In this document: piece by piece, positions 40,708-50,100 of the stretch | Numbering within the stretch: the first letter of the stretch is position 1 | Layout of the letters: each line of letters opens with the position of its first letter | Assembly: GCA_937872175.1 (NCBI GenBank) | Contig: CALMPI010000034.1 | Span: forward strand, 1 to 51,832 | Source of the DNA: an uncultured Flavobacteriales bacterium | GTDB taxonomy: Bacteria > Bacteroidota > Bacteroidia > Flavobacteriales_F > PHOS-HE28 | DNA: 51,832 nt | Direction: 5' to 3' | Notes under the pieces: generated by a model | Seen by the model: the letters and a program-made list of their open reading frames with translations, nothing else | What the model was told of the DNA's origin: nothing | The model's database searches: none | Made by a program: the position numbers and the translations under genes

Positions 40708-40752
40708 GGCCTGATCCCAATTTCGGCTAATGTCGCTGGGTAACGCGGGTTT

Positions 40753-40790
40753 GTCGACCCGATGGGTCGACGCTACAGGTGCCCTGTAGC
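40753..40790. repeat. Double palindrome GTCGACCC…GGGTCGAC / GCTACAGG…CCTGTAGC
   Basis: Two adjacent perfect hairpins: GTCGACCC-GAT-GGGTCGAC (40753-40771) and GCTACAGG-TGC-CCTGTAGC (40772-40790). A second, partly eroded copy is at 44348-44377. The rest of 40708-40880 holds no gene; it ends with a degenerate GCGTCGTTGCGCCTCTGCGG fragment. Confidence 0.85.
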
Positions 40791-40880
40791 CAAGTTGGTG
40801 CCAGCCTGCCTGCGTCCTTCGCATTCATCTGTGCCATCTGCGGCTGTATTGCCCTGCGTCGTTGCGCCTCTGCGGCCACC

Positions 40881-41201
40881 TTACATGAACCCCAGCTCCA
40901 ACTGCGCCGCCTCGCTCATCATCGTGCGGTCCCACGGCGGTTCGAAGGTGATCTCCACCTTGGCGCTTTTCACGCCCTGCACGCCGGCCACCTTCTGCTC
41001 CACCTCGCCAGGCAGGGTCCCCGCCACCGGGCACGCCGGACTGGTCAGGGTCATCTTGATGTACACGCTGGCATCGTCGTGGATCACCACGTCGTAGATC
41101 AGGCCAAGCTCGTAGATGTCCACCGGGATCTCCGGGTCGTACACCGACTTGAGGGAGTTGATGATGCTCTCCTCGAGTTGTTTCTTCTCCTCGGGGGTCA
41201 T
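40881..41201 (-). CDS. DUF59/MIP18-family Fe-S assembly protein (SufT-like)
   Basis: 106 residues: SIINSLKSVYDPEIPVDIYE, LGLIYDVVIHDDASVYIKMT, and LTSPACPVAGTLPGEVEQKV with the conserved cysteine. It ends FEPPWDRTMMSEAAQLELGF. This is the DUF59/SufT family found at the end of suf operons and needed for Fe-S protein maturation. It lacks the extended N-terminus of longer SufT proteins. It is separated from sufE by 106 bases that contain a palindromic repeat. Confidence 0.9.
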   Translation of the reverse strand: MTPEEKKQLEESIINSLKSVYDPEIPVDIYELGLIYDVVIHDDASVYIKMTLTSPACPVAGTLPGEVEQKVAGVQGVKSAKVEITFEPPWDRTMMSEAAQLELGFM

Positions 41202-41217
41202 GATGCACGCTCAGTTT

Positions 41218-41296
41218 CAAACCGCCACGGCGCAGCGGACGCAAAGAATGCGCAACGTGGCGTACCCCGTTGCGTTCGTTGCGCCGTTGCGGTGAA
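41218..41296. repeat. CCGC-CAAAG inverted intergenic repeat, copy 1
   Basis: ACCGCCACGGCGCAGCGGAC, GCAAAGAATGCGCAACG and their imperfect complement CGTTGCGTTCGTTGC, GCCGTTGCGGTG form a long imperfect hairpin. It belongs with 43000-43057 and the fragments at 5755 and 40845. Confidence 0.7.
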
Positions 41297-41307
41297 ATGA
41301 ATTTCCC

Positions 41308-41739
41308 TCATGACTTGGAAGAAAAGGCGAGGGCATAGCGCTTCATCTGGTCGATCATCGCGCTGAGCCCGTTCGCGCGGTTGGGGCTCAGGTGCGCACG
41401 CAGGCCGATGGTGTCGATGAACTCGGTGGACGCGCCGAGGATCTCCTGCGGTGTGCGGTCATTGAACACACGTACCAGCAGCGCCACGATGCCCTTGGTG
41501 ATCATGGCGTCGCTGTCGGCGGTGAAGTGGAGGAGACCGTTCTGCGGAGCGGCATGCAACCATACCCGCGATTGGCACCCCCGCACGAGGTTGTCGTCCG
41601 TCTTGTGCTCCGGCGCGATCAGGGGCAGGTCCTTGCCCAGCTCGATCAGGTGCTCGTAGCGGTCCTGCCAGTCGGAGAACATGGCGAACTCGTCAATGAG
41701 CTCTTGTTGGGTCTGGACCAATGTCGTCGTGGTGCTCAT
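41308..41739 (-). CDS. sufE: SufE sulfur acceptor
   Basis: 143 residues. DEFAMFSDWQDRYEHLIELG opens the fold. The sulfur-accepting cysteine lies in DDNLVRGCQSRVWLHAAP. The end LGLRAHLSPNRANGLSAMID-like stretch (IGLRAHLSPNRANGLSAMID) is typical. SufE takes persulfide sulfur from SufS and stimulates it. The start ATG at 41739 overlaps the sufS stop by four bases (ATGA), so the pair is translationally coupled. Confidence 0.95.
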   Translation of the reverse strand: MSTTTTLVQTQQELIDEFAMFSDWQDRYEHLIELGKDLPLIAPEHKTDDNLVRGCQSRVWLHAAPQNGLLHFTADSDAMITKGIVALLVRVFNDRTPQEILGASTEFIDTIGLRAHLSPNRANGLSAMIDQMKRYALAFSSKS

Positions 41740-42983
41740 CGCAGCATCTTGACGGCTTTCTTCGTCGCCGCCACCATCGCATCCACCTCCTCCATCGTAT
41801 TGAAGCACGCAAAGCTGGCCCGCGTGGTCCCGCTCACGCCGAAGCGCGCCATCAGCGGCTGCGTGCAGTGGTGGCCCGTGCGCACAGCAATACCTTGCTG
41901 GTCGAGCAGGGTGCCGAGGTCGTAGTGGTGGACGCCTTCAACGACGAAGCTGATCACACCCACCTTCTCCTTCGCCGTACCAATGATGCGCAGCCCATCG
42001 ATGGTGAGCAGCTCCTTGGTGGCATGCTCGAGCAGCGCGTGCTCGTGCTGCGCCATCGCCGCCTTGTCGTAGTCCTCCATCCAGCGGATCGCCTCGCCCA
42101 GCCCGATGATGCCGGCGATGTGCGGCGTGCCCGCCTCGAACTTGAAAGGCAGCTTGGCGTAGGTGGTCTTCTCAAAGGTGACCACGTCGATCATCTCGCC
42201 GCCGCCCTGCCAGGGGGGCATGCGCTCCAAGAGCTCTTCGCGACCGTAGAGCACACCGGTGCCGGTGGGCCCGTAGGCCTTGTGTCCGCTGAAGGCATAG
42301 AGGTCGCAGCCGAGGTCCTGCACGTCGACATCGAGGTGCGCGATGGCCTGCGCGCCGTCCACCACGGTGATGATGCCGCGCGTTTTGGCTTCGGCGATCA
42401 GCTCCTTCACCGGGTTGATCGTGCCCAGCGTGTTGCTGACCTGGCTGATCGCAAGGATCTTACATGAGGCAGAATCAGAAATCAGCGAATTAGCGATCGA
42501 CAGATCCCACTCACCACTGTCCGTGATCGGGATCACCTTCAGCTTCGCCCCATGCCGCTCGCAGGCCATCTGCCACGGAACAATGTTCGCGTGGTGCTCC
42601 ATCCCGCTGATCAGCACTTCATCGCCCTTCTTCAGCAGGAGTTGACCCAGGCTGAAGGCAGCCAGGTTCAGGCTCGCCGTGGTGCCACTCGTGAAGACCA
42701 CCTCGTGCGCGTGCTTCGCGTTGATGTGCTTGCGGATGATCTCCCGCGCGGCCTCCTGTGCTTCCGTGGCCTTGGTGCTCAGCGTGTGCACGCCCCGGTG
42801 CACGTTGGCGTTGATCGTGGCGTAGTAGGCGCTCTCGGCCTTGATCACGCGGCGCGGCTTCTGACTGGTCGCGGCGTTGTCGAAGTACACCAGCGGCTTG
42901 CCGTGCACCAGCTCCTTCAGGATCGGGAACTGCGCGCGGATCTCGGCGAGATCGAAGGCTGATTTCAGTACCTCAGGTTTCAT
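41736..42983 (-). CDS. sufS: SufS cysteine desulfurase
   Basis: 415 residues of a type II (SufS/CsdA) PLP enzyme. The Schiff-base lysine is in YAFSGHKAYGPTGTGVLYGR. The active-site cysteine is in IAVRTGHHCTQPLMARFG. VYFDNAATSQKPRRVI near the N-terminus and TSGTTASLNLAA bind the cofactor. It removes sulfur from cysteine and hands it to SufE. It lies between sufD and sufE as in most Bacteroidota. The 79-bp gap to sufD carries a palindromic repeat rather than a promoter. Confidence 0.96.
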   Translation of the reverse strand: MKPEVLKSAFDLAEIRAQFPILKELVHGKPLVYFDNAATSQKPRRVIKAESAYYATINANVHRGVHTLSTKATEAQEAAREIIRKHINAKHAHEVVFTSGTTASLNLAAFSLGQLLLKKGDEVLISGMEHHANIVPWQMACERHGAKLKVIPITDSGEWDLSIANSLISDSASCKILAISQVSNTLGTINPVKELIAEAKTRGIITVVDGAQAIAHLDVDVQDLGCDLYAFSGHKAYGPTGTGVLYGREELLERMPPWQGGGEMIDVVTFEKTTYAKLPFKFEAGTPHIAGIIGLGEAIRWMEDYDKAAMAQHEHALLEHATKELLTIDGLRIIGTAKEKVGVISFVVEGVHHYDLGTLLDQQGIAVRTGHHCTQPLMARFGVSGTTRASFACFNTMEEVDAMVAATKKAVKMLR

Positions 42984-42999
42984 GCGCTTCTGTCCTGTT

Positions 43000-43057
43000 C
43001 ACCGCAAAGACGCAAAGAGCGCGAAGTTGCCTTTGCGGACTTGGCGTCTTGGCGGTG
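43000..43057. repeat. CCGC-CAAAG inverted intergenic repeat, copy 2
   Basis: CACCGCAAAGACGCAAAGAG and its imperfect complement CTTGGCGTCTTGGCGGTG flank GCGCGAAGTTGCCTTTGCGG. The hairpin sits between sufD and sufS inside the operon and may affect message stability or partial termination. Confidence 0.75.
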
Positions 43058-43062
43058 AGTAT

Positions 43063-44337
43063 TCATAGCGTTGCCAGTTTTGTATCGATCAACGCCGTCA
43101 ACACCGCCTTCCACTCCTCGTTCTGCACCCGCTCCACCACCTCGGTGATGAAGGCATGGGCCATGAGCTTGCGTGCTTCGGCCTCGCTCACCCCGCGGCT
43201 GCGCAGGTAGAACAGGCCCTTCTCGTCCAGGCGACCGATGGTGCACCCGTGGCTGCACTTCACGTCGTCGGCGTAGATCTCCAGCTCGGGCTTGGTGTAC
43301 ACCTTGGCGTCGTCGCCCAGCAGGATGTTGGCGTTGCTCTGGTAGGCCCGCGTGCGCTGCGCGTCCTGCTTCACATACACCTTGCCGTTGAACACGCTGG
43401 TGCCCTTGCCGGCCACGATGCCCTTGTAGAGCTCGTCGCTGGTGCAGTCCGGCACGTCGTGACCGATGTAGGTGTGGTTGTCGCAGTGCGTGGTGCCGTT
43501 CAGCAGGTACACGCCGTTCAGTTCGGCATGCGCCTCGGGACCGGCCAGTGACACCTTCACCTCGTTGCGGATCAATGCGCCATCGAGCGTGGTGGCACTG
43601 ATGCTGAAGTTTCCCTTCGCAGCGACACGTACACCCTCGAAGCTGATGTTCGCTGGTCCGTTCGACTCGTGTTGCAGCTTGTGGATCGTGAGGCGCGCGC
43701 CTTCGCCCACCACACATTCGCGCACGCTGTTGACGAGAGCCTCGGGCGTATCCAGAGCAATGTGCTCGATGATCAGTTCGGCCTCGGCGCCTTCGTGCAG
43801 CATGAACAGGTCGCGGGGCTGCATGAGGCTGGGCCGATGATCATCGGCCCGTACCACATGCAGTACGTGGATCGGCTTCTCCACCTTCACGCCCTTGGTC
43901 ACCAACAGGATCAGGCCGTCGGTGGGTGCGGCGGTGTTCATGGCGGTGAAGAGGCGCTCCCCAGTAGGTGCCAGCGTGCCGTAGTGCTCCTTCACCGGAC
44001 CGTGCGCGAGGTGATGCTGCAGGCTGTCGATGACAATGCCTTTCTGCGTCTTCAGGTCATCGCTCAGATCGGCGCGGAATTGCCCGTTCACGAAGACCAC
44101 GCGTGTGGCATCGAAGGGAAGGCGGGCGGGCAGTGCAACGCTGGCATCGCCCTTCGGCGCGGCATACGGCTGGTTGAACAGCTTGGCCACGCGGGTGTAC
44201 TTCCACGCTTCGGTCTTGCTGGTCGGAATGGGCAGGGCCTGCGCCTGGGCCAGCGCTTCGGCGGCACCCGGCCAGGTGGAGCCTTCGAGCAGCGGCAGCA
44301 CGGTGGCCTTGGGGTCGGTGGCGGTCAAGGTGTTCAT
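43063..44337 (-). CDS. sufD: SufD Fe-S scaffold subunit
   Basis: 424 residues of the SufB/SufD beta-helix family. N-terminal helices (EALAQAQALPIPTSKTEAWK, YTRVAKLF) are followed by the beta-helix. The C-terminal CSHGCTIGRLDEKGLFYLRS, RGVSEAEARKLMAHAF motif contains the histidine used at the SufB-SufD interface. Overall length suits SufD rather than SufB (about 480). It forms the SufBC2D scaffold with SufC and SufB; the latter is not encoded in this window. Confidence 0.94.
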   Translation of the reverse strand: MNTLTATDPKATVLPLLEGSTWPGAAEALAQAQALPIPTSKTEAWKYTRVAKLFNQPYAAPKGDASVALPARLPFDATRVVFVNGQFRADLSDDLKTQKGIVIDSLQHHLAHGPVKEHYGTLAPTGERLFTAMNTAAPTDGLILLVTKGVKVEKPIHVLHVVRADDHRPSLMQPRDLFMLHEGAEAELIIEHIALDTPEALVNSVRECVVGEGARLTIHKLQHESNGPANISFEGVRVAAKGNFSISATTLDGALIRNEVKVSLAGPEAHAELNGVYLLNGTTHCDNHTYIGHDVPDCTSDELYKGIVAGKGTSVFNGKVYVKQDAQRTRAYQSNANILLGDDAKVYTKPELEIYADDVKCSHGCTIGRLDEKGLFYLRSRGVSEAEARKLMAHAFITEVVERVQNEEWKAVLTALIDTKLATL

Positions 44338-44347
44338 GGCGTCACAT

Positions 44348-44377
44348 GTCGACCCAGAGGGTCGACGGTACAGGTGC
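44348..44377. repeat. GTCGACCC…GGGTCGAC palindrome, copy 2
   Basis: GTCGACCC-AGA-GGGTCGAC is followed by GGTACAGGTGC. It matches the element at 40753 but its second hairpin has decayed. It lies in the 72-bp gap between sufC and sufD. Confidence 0.8.
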
Positions 44378-44409
44378 GTTGATCAAGCGTTGTGCGTTCC
44401 ATGAGCCGT

Positions 44410-45156
<747 letters not shown>

Positions 45157-45165
45157 GTCGTCTTG

Positions 45166-45182
45166 TTTAGAATCGTTCTAAA
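45166..45182. promoter_or_regulatory. Perfect palindrome TTTAGAATCGTTCTAAA, putative suf operator
   Basis: Seven-base arms TTTAGAA/TTCTAAA with a 3-base centre lie just downstream of the expected start of transcription and 10 bases before the sufC ATG. The position suits a repressor such as an Rrf2-type Fe-S sensor; the protein is not known from the window. Confidence 0.6.
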
Positions 45183-45196
45183 CTGTTAATGTGGCG

Positions 45197-45204
45197 CAAA
45201 GTTA
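45197..45204 (-). promoter_or_regulatory. -7 box TAACTTTG for the suf operon
   Basis: An exact leftward TAnnTTTG match, with a TTG about 20 bases upstream at the -33 position. The 124 bases between this box and 45329 show nothing else. Confidence 0.65.
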
Positions 45205-45328
45205 GCCCGCTTGAGGTGAGCGGCCAAGGTGACTGAATAACAAGCCGAACTCCCCGGCGGTTCAATTGGCCGAACGCCAAGAACTACGCTCAACGCAGCG
45301 CTTGTCCATGGGCCGAAAAGTGCGCCGT

Positions 45329-45622
45329 CTACGGAGCCATCTCATAGCGGAAGCGCAGATCCAACGCCTGCGCATCCAGGGTATCCAGCATAGCCTGCGT
45401 GATCCGCAATGGATACAAGCTCCGGTTCATGGGCTTCTCCATCATTCTCAGCCACTCCGCCTCTGTGAAATGCTGGGGACGGTTGGCCAGCAGCACCGTG
45501 CGTGTGGTGGCGGTCAGTTCAGGCGCATGGACGTGATCCCCATTGGCTGGGGATGCCGGATCCTGCCCCATTCCCACCGCCGGGAACAAGACCATTGCGA
45601 AGAGGAGCGAACACATTCTCAT
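45329..45622 (-). CDS. Small exported protein, end of the cargo operon
   Basis: 97 residues with a signal peptide (MCSLLFAMVLFPAVGMGQ). The mature part (HVHAPELTATTRTVLLANRP, then QHFTEAEWLRMMEKPMNRSL, then YPLRITQAMLDTLDAQALDL) has no domain I recognise. Its ATG overlaps the stop of the preceding gene by four bases (ATGA), so it is coupled to it. A role with the larger secreted neighbours is likely but undefined. Confidence 0.65.
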   Translation of the reverse strand: MRMCSLLFAMVLFPAVGMGQDPASPANGDHVHAPELTATTRTVLLANRPQHFTEAEWLRMMEKPMNRSLYPLRITQAMLDTLDAQALDLRFRYEMAP

Positions 45623-47133
45623 GGCTCAACGATTATAATGCGAGTTGAAGCCGAACGCACGCCCCAGCTGATCCGGCAATTGTACAGCCCGGCGGATGGG
45701 CCGAAAAGTTGGACATGATGCACCTGGCTCCAGGGTGGTAAGCGCTCCTGCAAGACGAGCTTGCCCGACAGGTCGCGCACTTCCAGAGCGCCGACCTGCC
45801 CAATGGACGGGTAGCTCAGGGTGAATGCTCCCTCGCTCGGGTTGGGATACGCCCTCACCGCCGGCCCCTCTCCCACGGAGAGGAGAGCAATGCCCGCGTT
45901 GATGCCCAAGCTGTCGCATACACTGCCATCCACCGGCCCTAAGTGGTAGTTGGGGTGGTTCGGGAGTGAGTTGCTGAAGTAGCGCGGAAGGTCGATGCCA
46001 TGCTGTTCTATGTTGCAGGCCAACCCCGCTGAATCCGGCGAGTGGATCACATGTAGCTTGTCCGTACTGTTGCCGGTGCCGATGTAGATCTTGCCATCGG
46101 GCGCCAGTTGAACGATGTCGAACAACGTGGCGAAAGGCGGCATGGGGGAATACGTGCTGTCCCATTCGGCAATGAGGACTTCGGATGCGGCCAGATCCGG
46201 TGCTTCCGTATCGTACTGATACACGTTGAATACGTCGGTGATGTACAGGTACCGACCGTTCGGGGAAAAGGCGGCTCCTGCTCCGAGTTCGCCATCAGTG
46301 TATGTCACCGAGGCGGGGGCTGAGAACAGTCCCGTGCATCGATCGAACGCAAAGAGTTCTAGTCCGATATCCCTCCAGTAGTAAGCGAACTTGCTGCCAT
46401 CAGACGAGAAGCAGACTTGGCCCGTGGCCCAGATACTTAGCGTTCCGATGGACTGAGTGCCATCCAGGCTGATGCCCGATGGGTTGATCAAGTAGCGATA
46501 GAACGTGTTGGTGTTCAGCTTCCGGCAGAAGGCCCACCAATCACGCCCGTTCGCATGGCGCACGGCTGTCAAATGACCAAGGCTTATCTCATCATCCAGT
46601 ATCGAAATGTTCTTGCTCACCACACCGCCCAAGCCCCCATCTAAGCTCATGTCGATAGTCGTCAACAGCAAATGCTCCGCATTGATGTCCACACTGTTGT
46701 CGATGGTCATATGCAGGAGGTAGTACGTTTCCGGCTGCTCCGGTCCAGGCAAAATGAGCACGATCTGGGAGCTTGGTAACCCTTCGGGGTATTGTGCCGA
46801 AAATGGACCAGGGTTTAAACCTCCGCCATTGAGCATAGTGTCACCCAGTGCATTGGCCACGAGGGTGCCATTCGTACTGATCCGTACCACCCCGTTCGCA
46901 TCTGCGATGTTCGTGTTGGTTCGGAAGAATTCAATTTCTCTGTTCGCAGCACTGATCAATAAAGACCCTGTGCCGAAATTAAGTTCCACTCCACCGAATG
47001 GAGGACCTGCCCAACTTGCGTAGCCCCCCAACCAGCTACTATTCACTCCTTGTTGGGCGAAGCCTCCCTGACCCAAGGCATTCAACGCTCCCACGGCCAA
47101 GACTGTCGAGCGCAACCAAGAATGCATGACCAC
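45619..47133 (-). CDS. T9SS cargo with beta-propeller-like body
   Basis: 504 residues, with starts at 47133 or 47127. Signal peptide LRSTVLAVGALNALGQGGFA. The body has propeller-like strands (FSSDGSKFAYYWRDIGLELF, FSPNGRYLYITDVFNVYQYD, QLAPDGKIYIGTGNSTDKLH) of the kind seen in Bacteroidota surface proteins. The C-terminus is a type A sorting domain (VRAYPNPSEGAFTLSYPSIG, then ALEVRDLSGKLVLQERLPPW). It starts 13 bases after the stop of the giant cargo gene. Codon use is visibly less GC-biased than in the left half of the window. Confidence 0.85.
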   Translation of the reverse strand: MVMHSWLRSTVLAVGALNALGQGGFAQQGVNSSWLGGYASWAGPPFGGVELNFGTGSLLISAANREIEFFRTNTNIADANGVVRISTNGTLVANALGDTMLNGGGLNPGPFSAQYPEGLPSSQIVLILPGPEQPETYYLLHMTIDNSVDINAEHLLLTTIDMSLDGGLGGVVSKNISILDDEISLGHLTAVRHANGRDWWAFCRKLNTNTFYRYLINPSGISLDGTQSIGTLSIWATGQVCFSSDGSKFAYYWRDIGLELFAFDRCTGLFSAPASVTYTDGELGAGAAFSPNGRYLYITDVFNVYQYDTEAPDLAASEVLIAEWDSTYSPMPPFATLFDIVQLAPDGKIYIGTGNSTDKLHVIHSPDSAGLACNIEQHGIDLPRYFSNSLPNHPNYHLGPVDGSVCDSLGINAGIALLSVGEGPAVRAYPNPSEGAFTLSYPSIGQVGALEVRDLSGKLVLQERLPPWSQVHHVQLFGPSAGLYNCRISWGVRSASTRIIIVEP

Positions 47134-47146
47134 GACCTATCTTCTC

Positions 47147-50100
47147 CTAGCGCACGATCGTGAGCTTCCCCACACCAACTACTCCAGAAGGACCTCGAAC
47201 CTGGTAGTGGTAGAGGGCCGGTGCGAGTGATGCTGTGCTGAATGCCATGCGGGGCATCTCGATCGGCACGACTTGCCGCATAACCTCCGCTCCAACGGCA
47301 TCGTATATGACGAAACTTCCAGGTTCGTCTAGTTCTCGGTCGAGAACCAGTGTGGCTTCGTCAGCGGCAGGGTTAGGCACCACGGTGATCGTATTGATCG
47401 GCAGAGCGGTCAGGCTCTTGACGACAATACCATGTTGTAGACAGAGCGCCTGGTCATCGAAGTCGTAGCTGTCGTCAATGAGCCAGTACAACGACCGGGC
47501 CTTGAACACGGAATTTCCGCCGACCATGGGGCATTGGTTGGCGATCGCGAACAGGTCATCGGCTTGGGTGGTCGTGAAACTGTCCACATCCTTGCCCACG
47601 GTGGCCAAGTACACCTCGTTCACGTTCTTCTCGTTCGCCTCGATCAATTCGGAGGTGGTGATATTGGCGTTGGCCGTCTTTACCCCTTCGGCGCTCAGCA
47701 CTTTCGTGGTGCTGGCCAGCTGCAAGGCGGAGGCGTTCCAAGCGGAAAGGCTGTTGATGCTCTGCCGATAACCGCTCAGGGCAACAAGGATGACTTGCCG
47801 TTGCGGCGGCGTGAGCGTACTGTCTCCCAGTTGCTCCATGGCGTCCTTCACAAGGCTCATCAGCGCACCGATCTGTACCTGGTTGGCTTGCAGTTGGGCC
47901 ACCACGCTGCTGTCCAGATCGTACAGTGCTAACTGGTCGTCCGCGATCGCTTTGAAAGCTGCTGTGGTACTGCCCTGTAGTTGGTTGTAGAAGCTCTCAA
48001 GTTCAGGCAGGCTATCCAACAATGCCGGGCTGTCGTCCAGTTTATTATATAGATCGGCCGACAGCATCCATTTCGTCTCCTCGGTGTAGGGGTTGTTCTC
48101 TAAACTGTCACTGGCGATCTTCTCGTCCAGTTCGCGGATGCAGTCCTTGCAGCGTTCACCACCGAACTGGCTGCAATAGTGCATGCCATGATGGTCGGCA
48201 CAGTTGTAATTGGCGCCTGGGTAGTAGCTAAACCAAGCAGATGGAGACCAAGTTGGTGGTGTCGTCACCCCAATGCCGATGGTAGCAGGATCGTATCGGA
48301 ACAATGAGTTCAATGCCTGCCAATTGCTCACCTCATACCATGCCCCCCAAACCGGTACTATGGCATTCGGATCCCACAGGTTCCCCTTCAGCGTTTGCGC
48401 ATCGATGATCGCCGTAGCATCCAAGTGCAGTGGCCAGCGGTGGTTGTGGAACTGGTTGCCGCGCACATCGGTGTTGTAGGCCACACCGTTGAAGAGGATG
48501 CCGTTGGCCGTTTGGTCCATCTCGTTGCAGCTGATCAAGGGCTCGCGGCCCATGACGTTGCGTATGGCTGACTGCCTGTCGATGGGATAGGTGTTGTCGC
48601 TACTATTGATGGTGTTGCAGCTCACCTCCGTGCGCCGGCAGCCCGTCATCTGGATACCCGTCAGGTTGAACGCATTGCTCGCCATGATCACATCGTTCTC
48701 CGCCACCACCCAATCGTCCGCACTGGTGAGGGCGATGCCGAAGCGCGAGTTCGGGGCGTTCAAGAAACGGATGATGTTGTTCAGGATGCGCGAATCGGGC
48801 GCCACGTAATTGCCCTCGGTCACCAGGATGGCCGTGTAGCCCCGGCAGAGGTCGCATTGCGCATCGCCAAAGGTGATGTCGTTGTTCTGCACCAAGATGT
48901 GCGCGGCCCCATCGTTGGCGCGCAACTCCATGCCGTGGAGGTGCGTGAAGACCTTGTTGTTCAGGATGTCCACTTCCTTGTACCCGCTGCGGTCCACACG
49001 GTAGGCCGTGCCCATGTCGAGCATGCGGTTGTCCGTACTGTGTACGTTCATGTATTCCGTGTACACCCCCCAACGGCACCCATTGAAGCTGGGCATACCG
49101 TTCATGCCGAAACCGACTTGTCGCAGGGTGTTCCAGCCGTTGAGCCCGTTCGCATAGATGCCAGCCCCATTGCCCGAATAGGCGTACGCAGCATCGGGCT
49201 TGATGTTGAGTATCTGGCAACCGGCCACGCTCATGTCGCTTCCACGGCCTACGATGCCATTGCTCAGGGTGTGGATGATGTTGTTACCGGCGGTGAAGTC
49301 CAGGGTGGTGTTGTGTACATCAACCGCCGCGAAGCCTTTGGAACCGACCGCAGTGGTCTGCCCTTGATAGGGTTGCGGCATGGCACCTTGGCTATAGAAG
49401 GTGCTGTTGCTCACCCAGCAGGCCACGTTGTTGTAGGTGCCGCCAACATCCGGTATGCTCACGCCCACGCGGTTGTTGTGGAACTGTGTGCCATCGATCC
49501 AAACGGTTGAACCGTCGAGCGCAGCTACCGTGCTCTCGGCATCGTCCATATATGCGCGCCGTATCCGCACGGTGGAACCGTTCTCCGCCGTGATCGACTT
49601 CCACATCACCCCGTTGCAGGCGGTGAAGGAGGCGTTGTCGATGTCCAGCGTCCAACCGTTCTGCGCGATGATCTCCGCACCGGGCTCCATGTACACTTGG
49701 GCGTTCTGGAAGAGCACGTCATCGTCCACATAGAACTGGCCTTGTACATCGATCGTCCCGCTGAACACCGTGCCCACCACACTTGCCAAGGAGCCATCGG
49801 GGATCACAGTCGCTGCTACGCAACAGGGGGCTACCGTGACCTGCTGCGTGCTGGAGGAGGCCACGCCGTTCAGCACCACCGTATGGGTGACGGTGTAGGT
49901 GCCTGGGGGCGCAGGACCGATCGGCGGGTTGACGGGCCAGCCTTGATTATCCGAGATGGTGGAGAAGTAGTTGTAGGTATACGACGGCGCACCGTTCGTG
50001 GGGGTCGTGCGGTTGTCGCCCCAGGTCCAGATGTGGATGGCATTGGGGTCTGTCTCGGCGCCGGACACGCTCACTTCGCCGGTGCAAAGCACTTGCTCAA

